From NCBI RefSeq assembly GCF_019429625.1, contig NZ_JAHXRW010000003.1:62001-126000 (forward strand): a stretch of DNA of 64,000 nucleotides, given 5' to 3'. The stretch is from Celeribacter sp. PS-C1. Its GTDB lineage: Bacteria > Pseudomonadota > Alphaproteobacteria > Rhodobacterales > Rhodobacteraceae. The notes beneath the pieces are model-generated. The model did not search any database and was not told where the DNA came from. It was given only the letters and a program-made list of their open reading frames with translations. This document shows, piece after piece, positions 60,511 through 64,000 of this stretch; position 1 is the first letter of the stretch; each line of letters begins with the position of its first letter. Position numbers and translations under genes: made by a program.

Positions 60511-60700
60511 TGAAGCGTCACATCGACGTCACGAAAGCGCTGTAGAGAACAGAGCATGACCTTCGCATATACAGGGGCTTGTCAGGTTCAAGCCGCGATA
60601 TATAGTGAACCTATACAGGGAAAATTCTCAGGGGCGGGTGGCTCCCGGCCTTGATCCCGACAATCAGTTGGCAGATCGACAGACGGAGTACACTCGGAAG

Positions 60701-61285
60701 ATGGACGGGAATTTCAGGACAGAGTTTGTCAGACAACCCAATGCGACGCGAGCGCATCCGGCCTTGGTGCTCAACGCGGATTACCGACCCTTGTCCTATT
60801 ATCCGCTTTCGCTTTGGCCCTGGCAGGAGGCGATCAAGGCGGTGTTCCTCGACCGGGTCGATATCGTCGCCGAATATGACGACTATGTGCACAGTCCGAG
60901 TTGCAAGATCAGAATTCCTTCGGTCGTCGTCCTCAAAGATTATGTGAAACCTCAAAAGCGCGTGGCCTTCACGCGCTTTAATTTGTTTTTGAGGGACGAA
61001 TTTTGTTGCCAGTATTGCGGCTCGAAGGGCGAGTTGACCTTTGACCATGTGATCCCGCGGGCGCGGGGCGGCGTGACATCTTGGGAAAATATCGTGGCGG
61101 CCTGTGTGCCGTGCAACCTCAAGAAGGGTTCTAAGTCGCTGCAACAGGCGCATATGAGTCTGCGCAAACCGCCGCGTGCGCCCGGCGCCGAACAGCTGCG
61201 CAACATTGGCCGCAAATTCCCACCGGGGCATTTGCATGAAAGCTGGATGGATTATCTCTATTGGGACACCGAGCTGGAGATGTAA
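60701..61285 (+). CDS. HNH endonuclease family protein
   Basis: A 194 aa protein with an HNH domain: zinc knuckle CCQYCGSKGELTFDHVIPRARGGVTSWENIVAACVPCNLKKGSK (about 105-150), Cys pairs C-x2-C and C-x2-C framing D-H and N residues. The N-terminus (ALVLNADYRPLSYYPLSLWPWQEAIKAVFLDRVDIVAEYD) is the conserved start of a chromosomal HNH family present in most alphaproteobacteria, of unknown function. I chose the ATG at 60701; the longer frame begins with GTG at 60605. Confidence 0.86.
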   Translation: MDGNFRTEFVRQPNATRAHPALVLNADYRPLSYYPLSLWPWQEAIKAVFLDRVDIVAEYDDYVHSPSCKIRIPSVVVLKDYVKPQKRVAFTRFNLFLRDEFCCQYCGSKGELTFDHVIPRARGGVTSWENIVAACVPCNLKKGSKSLQQAHMSLRKPPRAPGAEQLRNIGRKFPPGHLHESWMDYLYWDTELEM

Positions 61286-61286
61286 T

Positions 61287-62243
61287 TCAGGCGGAGCAGG
61301 ACGCGCCGCCCAGCACACAGAATTTCGCACAATGCGGATGGTTGAGCGCGACCGCGCCTGACGCCTCCGCCAAGGTCGATCCTAGATCGAAATCCGCCTC
61401 ATAGGGCAAAAGCGTACAGGCCACGACAGAGGGGCTTTGCCCCTTGCGCTTCACCACCATACGCTGCGTTGCGCACATCACATCCGAGGGGCTTTTGTTC
61501 AATATGCCCCAGCAGGCGGTTGTGATTTCGGGCACTTCGGCACGCATGTCCATTTCTGGAAAAATCACCGTCATGCCGGGATGTTGCGCGTCGATCTTAT
61601 AGTCGCGCTCGGAAAAGAGCGCCGCAAACCCGGCGCGCGTCTCGGCCTCAGTCTCATGCCAAAGCGAGCGCGCCGCGACAGCCAATCGAAAACCATTGTC
61701 GCGCAGCCAATCCATGCCTTCCAAAGTCACCGCGTAACTCCCTGCGCCGCGCATGTCGTCGTGAGGCTCTTGGGCGAAATGATCGAGAGACACGCGAAGC
61801 GTGAGCTGCCCGGGAAACTCGGCGTTGAGCGCCAAAAGACCGGCCTGAACGAGAGGGCGCTGCATTGGGCGCATGGCATTGGTGAGGATCAACACCTCAT
61901 AGCCGCGTTCCAAAGCGGCGCGGGCCATGTTGATCATCTCGGGGTTCATGAAAGGCTCGCCACCGGTAAACCCGATCTCGCGCGGTCGGGGTTCCAGCGC
62001 ATCGGCCTCGTCAAGATAGCGTGCGACCTCTTCCGTTGTCAGGTAGGTCAGCGCATCATTGGTGGGCGAGCTTTCGATATAGCAGTTCACGCAAGTGATG
62101 TTACAGAGCGTCCCGGTGTTGAACCAAAGCGTCTCCATCCGCTCCAAAGCGACCTTCGCCCTGGCCTCGCCATTGGCGGTGAACTCCGGATCGACAAATT
62201 TGCCTTCGTTGGCGGCAAAATGTGGAAGGCTTTGATCTTTCAT
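61287..62243 (-). CDS. Radical SAM protein
   Basis: The 318 aa protein has the cluster motif CNITCVNC (C-x3-C-x2-C, about residue 47-54), the TGGEPFMNPE SAM-binding motif (about 92), and a C-terminal region with CWGILNKSPSDVMCATQR, CTLLPY and CAKFCVLGGASC that could bind auxiliary Fe-S clusters, as in SPASM or twitch proteins. The substrate is unknown. The ATG at 62243 is preferred; a GTG 21 codons upstream is possible. It is convergent with the HNH gene and divergent from zwf. Confidence 0.85.
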   Translation of the reverse strand: MKDQSLPHFAANEGKFVDPEFTANGEARAKVALERMETLWFNTGTLCNITCVNCYIESSPTNDALTYLTTEEVARYLDEADALEPRPREIGFTGGEPFMNPEMINMARAALERGYEVLILTNAMRPMQRPLVQAGLLALNAEFPGQLTLRVSLDHFAQEPHDDMRGAGSYAVTLEGMDWLRDNGFRLAVAARSLWHETEAETRAGFAALFSERDYKIDAQHPGMTVIFPEMDMRAEVPEITTACWGILNKSPSDVMCATQRMVVKRKGQSPSVVACTLLPYEADFDLGSTLAEASGAVALNHPHCAKFCVLGGASCSA

Positions 62244-62409
62244 CGCAAATGTCCCGCGCAATTTGCGGTAATCTACTGGTTGGGGAACGTTGTGAAAAGG
62301 CCTCACTCCGGCGCCCGCGGCTTTGTGATTGTGAAATTGTCCAACTCGAGACTTGAGAGGTGCACGGGCAATGCTAGACTTCTCGGAGACTGAGCGCTAA
62401 GAGGTAAGC

Positions 62410-62421
62410 GTTAGCGCTAAC
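62410..62421. promoter_or_regulatory. LacI-type operator upstream of zwf
   Basis: Perfect palindrome GTTAGCGCTAAC, of the TTAGCGCTAA type bound by LacI-family sugar regulators. A partial copy, AGCGCTAA, lies at 62393-62400. It is 96 bp before the zwf ATG. Confidence 0.55.
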
Positions 62422-62516
62422 CATCAAAGCGCTGTGGATCGCAAAAGCTCGCGGCTTCAAGCAAGGTTCGGACACGCCTACGGGCAGAACTGGCAAAGAC
62501 GAAAAGGAACACAGAC

Positions 62517-63971
62517 ATGGTCTCACGCGTCATTCCGGTCGATGATTTCGATCTGGTGATTTTCGGCGGCACGGGGGATCTGGCACGACGCAAGATCCTT
62601 CCGGGGCTCTACCGGCGGTTCTGTTCTGGTCAGATGCCTGAGACGGCGCGGATCATCGGGGCTGCGCGCTCCGATCATGATGCCGATGAATTTCGCCAAA
62701 TGGTGCGTGAGGCGATCCTTGAATTTTCGTCGAAGAACACCTGCGACGAGGGGCAGATTGGCGCGTTTTTGAAACGGCTTGACTATGTGCAAGTCGATGC
62801 GCGTGGTGAAGGCGGCTGGAACGATCTTAAAGGCATGATGCGACCGGACGTCATCAAGGCCTACTATTTCTCCGTCGCGCCCTCGCTCTTTGGCGACATC
62901 GCGGAGCGACTGATGAGCTATGGCATCGCCGATGAGGCGGCGCGTATCGTGGTTGAGAAACCCTTTGGCCGTGATCTGCAAACGGCCAAGGCGCTCAATC
63001 GATCCCTCGCGCAACACTTCGACGAGACACAGATTTATCGCATCGACCACTATCTGGGCAAAGAGACAGTTCAGAACCTGATGGCGGTGCGGTTCGGCAA
63101 TATCCTCTTCGAGCCTTTGTGGAATTCGCAATATGTCGACCACATCCAGATCACGGTGGCGGAGACCGTCGGCGTCGGCGGGCGAGGCGAATATTACGAC
63201 CGCTCGGGCGCGATGCGTGACATGGTGCAGAACCACCTGATGCAGCTCTTGTGCCTGATCGCGATGGAGCCGCCGTCGCGGTTTGATCCGGACGCGGTGC
63301 GCGACGAAAAGCTGAAAGTGATCCGGGCTTTGGAGCCGATTGATCACCATCACATTGTGCGCGGCCAATATGACGCCACGGATGATCAGCCGTCCTATCG
63401 CGAGGATGCGGGCGATCCGCGCTCGCGCACCGAAAGTTTCATCGCTCTGCGCTGTATGATTTCCAACTGGCGGTGGGCGGGCACGCCGTTCTACCTGCGC
63501 ACCGGCAAGAAGCTCAAGGCACGCACGTCCGAGATCGCGGTGATGTTCAAGGATGCGCCGCATTCGATCTTTGGCGAAGAGGCCGGGCGGCACGCAAACG
63601 TGCTCTCGATCCGGTTGCAGCCGAACGAGGGGATGACTCTTAAGGTCACGATCAAAGAACCCGGACCGGGCGGGATGCGCCTGATCGACGTGCCTCTTGA
63701 CATGTCTTTCGCTGAGGCTCTGGGCGACGATGCCGAAGAGATTACAGATGCTTACGAGCGTTTGATCATGGATGTGATCCGCGGCAACCAGACGCTCTTC
63801 ATGCGCGGCGACGAGGTCGAAGCGGCTTGGGCATGGACCGATCCGCTGATCCAAGGCTGGGAGGCACGCGGCGATGTGCCGAAGCCCTATGACGCCTATT
63901 CCTCAGGCCCCGAGGAGGCAGCGATCATGTTGCACCGCGAAGGGCGTCGCTGGCGGGAGATTAAAGAATGA
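62517..63971 (+). CDS. zwf: Glucose-6-phosphate 1-dehydrogenase
   Basis: Oxidises glucose-6-phosphate to 6-phosphogluconolactone, opening the Entner-Doudoroff and pentose phosphate routes. The 484 aa protein has the nucleotide-binding VIFGGTGDLARRKILPGLY, the VEKPFGRDLQTAK loop, and the active-site RIDHYLGKETVQNLMAVRFGN (about 180). The late KAPHSIF-like segment and WAWTDPLI are typical. It is followed with 4-bp overlap by pgl, and a LacI-type operator lies upstream. Confidence 0.97.
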   Translation: MVSRVIPVDDFDLVIFGGTGDLARRKILPGLYRRFCSGQMPETARIIGAARSDHDADEFRQMVREAILEFSSKNTCDEGQIGAFLKRLDYVQVDARGEGGWNDLKGMMRPDVIKAYYFSVAPSLFGDIAERLMSYGIADEAARIVVEKPFGRDLQTAKALNRSLAQHFDETQIYRIDHYLGKETVQNLMAVRFGNILFEPLWNSQYVDHIQITVAETVGVGGRGEYYDRSGAMRDMVQNHLMQLLCLIAMEPPSRFDPDAVRDEKLKVIRALEPIDHHHIVRGQYDATDDQPSYREDAGDPRSRTESFIALRCMISNWRWAGTPFYLRTGKKLKARTSEIAVMFKDAPHSIFGEEAGRHANVLSIRLQPNEGMTLKVTIKEPGPGGMRLIDVPLDMSFAEALGDDAEEITDAYERLIMDVIRGNQTLFMRGDEVEAAWAWTDPLIQGWEARGDVPKPYDAYSSGPEEAAIMLHREGRRWREIKE

Positions 63972-64000
63972 ACTTTCTCGAATATCCAGACCGCGATGTG
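63968..64000 (+). CDS. pgl: 6-phosphogluconolactonase (first 11 codons only)
   Basis: The ATG overlaps the zwf stop as ATGA and the frame MNFLEYPDRDV runs off the window. MNF-EYPDRD is the usual N-terminus of 6-phosphogluconolactonase in this family and pgl normally follows zwf. The call rests mostly on position. Confidence 0.8.
   Translation, partial: MNFLEYPDRDV

Noticed and set aside
60584-60612. LexA (SOS) box before the HNH gene
   Set aside because: The alphaproteobacterial box is GTTC-N7-GTTC in direct orientation; the motif here is an inverted repeat with a 15-bp spacer.
1-64000. CRISPR array, insertion sequence, prophage or integron
   Set aside because: No regularly spaced repeats, transposase, integrase or phage genes were seen; gene content is ordinary chromosomal.

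Overview
This 64 kb window looks like chromosomal DNA of an alphaproteobacterium of the family Rhodobacteraceae, probably a marine Roseobacter-group relative. The reasons are the high-GC codon use, a circularly permuted two-piece tmRNA gene, the neighbouring TrgA/TrgB pair known from Rhodobacter sphaeroides, SspB- and DUF1289-type proteins, an AcuI reductase, and the general order of the housekeeping genes. The assignment comes from gene content only. I saw no insertion sequence, prophage, integrase, CRISPR array or rRNA operon.
Layout. 1-3219 (minus): LPS-transport genes lptF-lptG-lptD (lptD runs off the left edge), divergent from pepA-holC. 5427-8548 (minus): retropepsin-like protease, MarC, an ABC-F ATPase. 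8688-9110: ndk with a strong terminator. 9185-10616 (minus): a Pmp3-type peptide, a TfoX-C protein, kdsA. 11158-13693: methionine importer metNIQ. 13944-16608: tRNA-Asn, an MBL hydrolase, an EnvZ-like kinase and a CAU tRNA that reads best as tRNA-Ile2. 16746-18394: purM-purN. 18528-20210: a DsrE protein and rnd. 20207-22707 (minus): two paralogous GNAT acetyltransferases and an iron-type binding protein. 22812-27633: mazG, then cysS-cimA-squalene-synthase-like. 27606-33680 (minus): small regulators, a serine hydrolase, fumC, a methyltransferase, sspB, chrA. 33751-36718 (minus): an exported phytochelatin-synthase-like protein, an NTF2-like protein, the tmRNA gene, a PotD-like binding protein. 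36877-39556: divergent gntR/acuI and a TauE/SafE permease. 39614-41533 (minus): DUF1289, ruvX, ccmI. 41727-48347: sodB, phosphoesterase, M20 hydrolase, an unknown protein, rarD, a LOG-type hydrolase, a LysM protein. 48472-54351: Atm1-type ABC exporter, photolyase, cfa-like, trgA, trgB. 54359-57977: MFS, cobA, cobK, AlkA-type glycosylase. 57981-64000: esterase, a small membrane peptide, a second ABC-F ATPase, HNH protein, radical SAM enzyme, zwf and the first codons of pgl.
Working groups. Envelope: lptFGD and kdsA. Methionine uptake: metNIQ. Isoleucine precursor: cimA. Purines: purMN. Precorrin steps: cobA and cobK. Oxidative branch of glucose catabolism: zwf-pgl. Metal, thiol and redox stress: PCS-like protein, chrA, Atm1-type exporter, trgAB, sodB, DsrE protein.
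The least expected content is regulatory. One GNAT gene has what reads as a complete transcription attenuator: promoter, a 16-codon leader peptide with adjacent Phe-Tyr-Trp codons, a competing pairing, a terminator, and then a hairpin over the ribosome binding site. cysS is preceded by a 15-codon peptide with tandem Cys codons. In both cases the leader ATG sits at the predicted transcription start. A dsrE gene carries an ATTC-N8-GAAT operator of the persulfide-sensor (SqrR/BigR) type. The iron-type binding protein, gntR/acuI and zwf have palindromic operators in or near their promoters.
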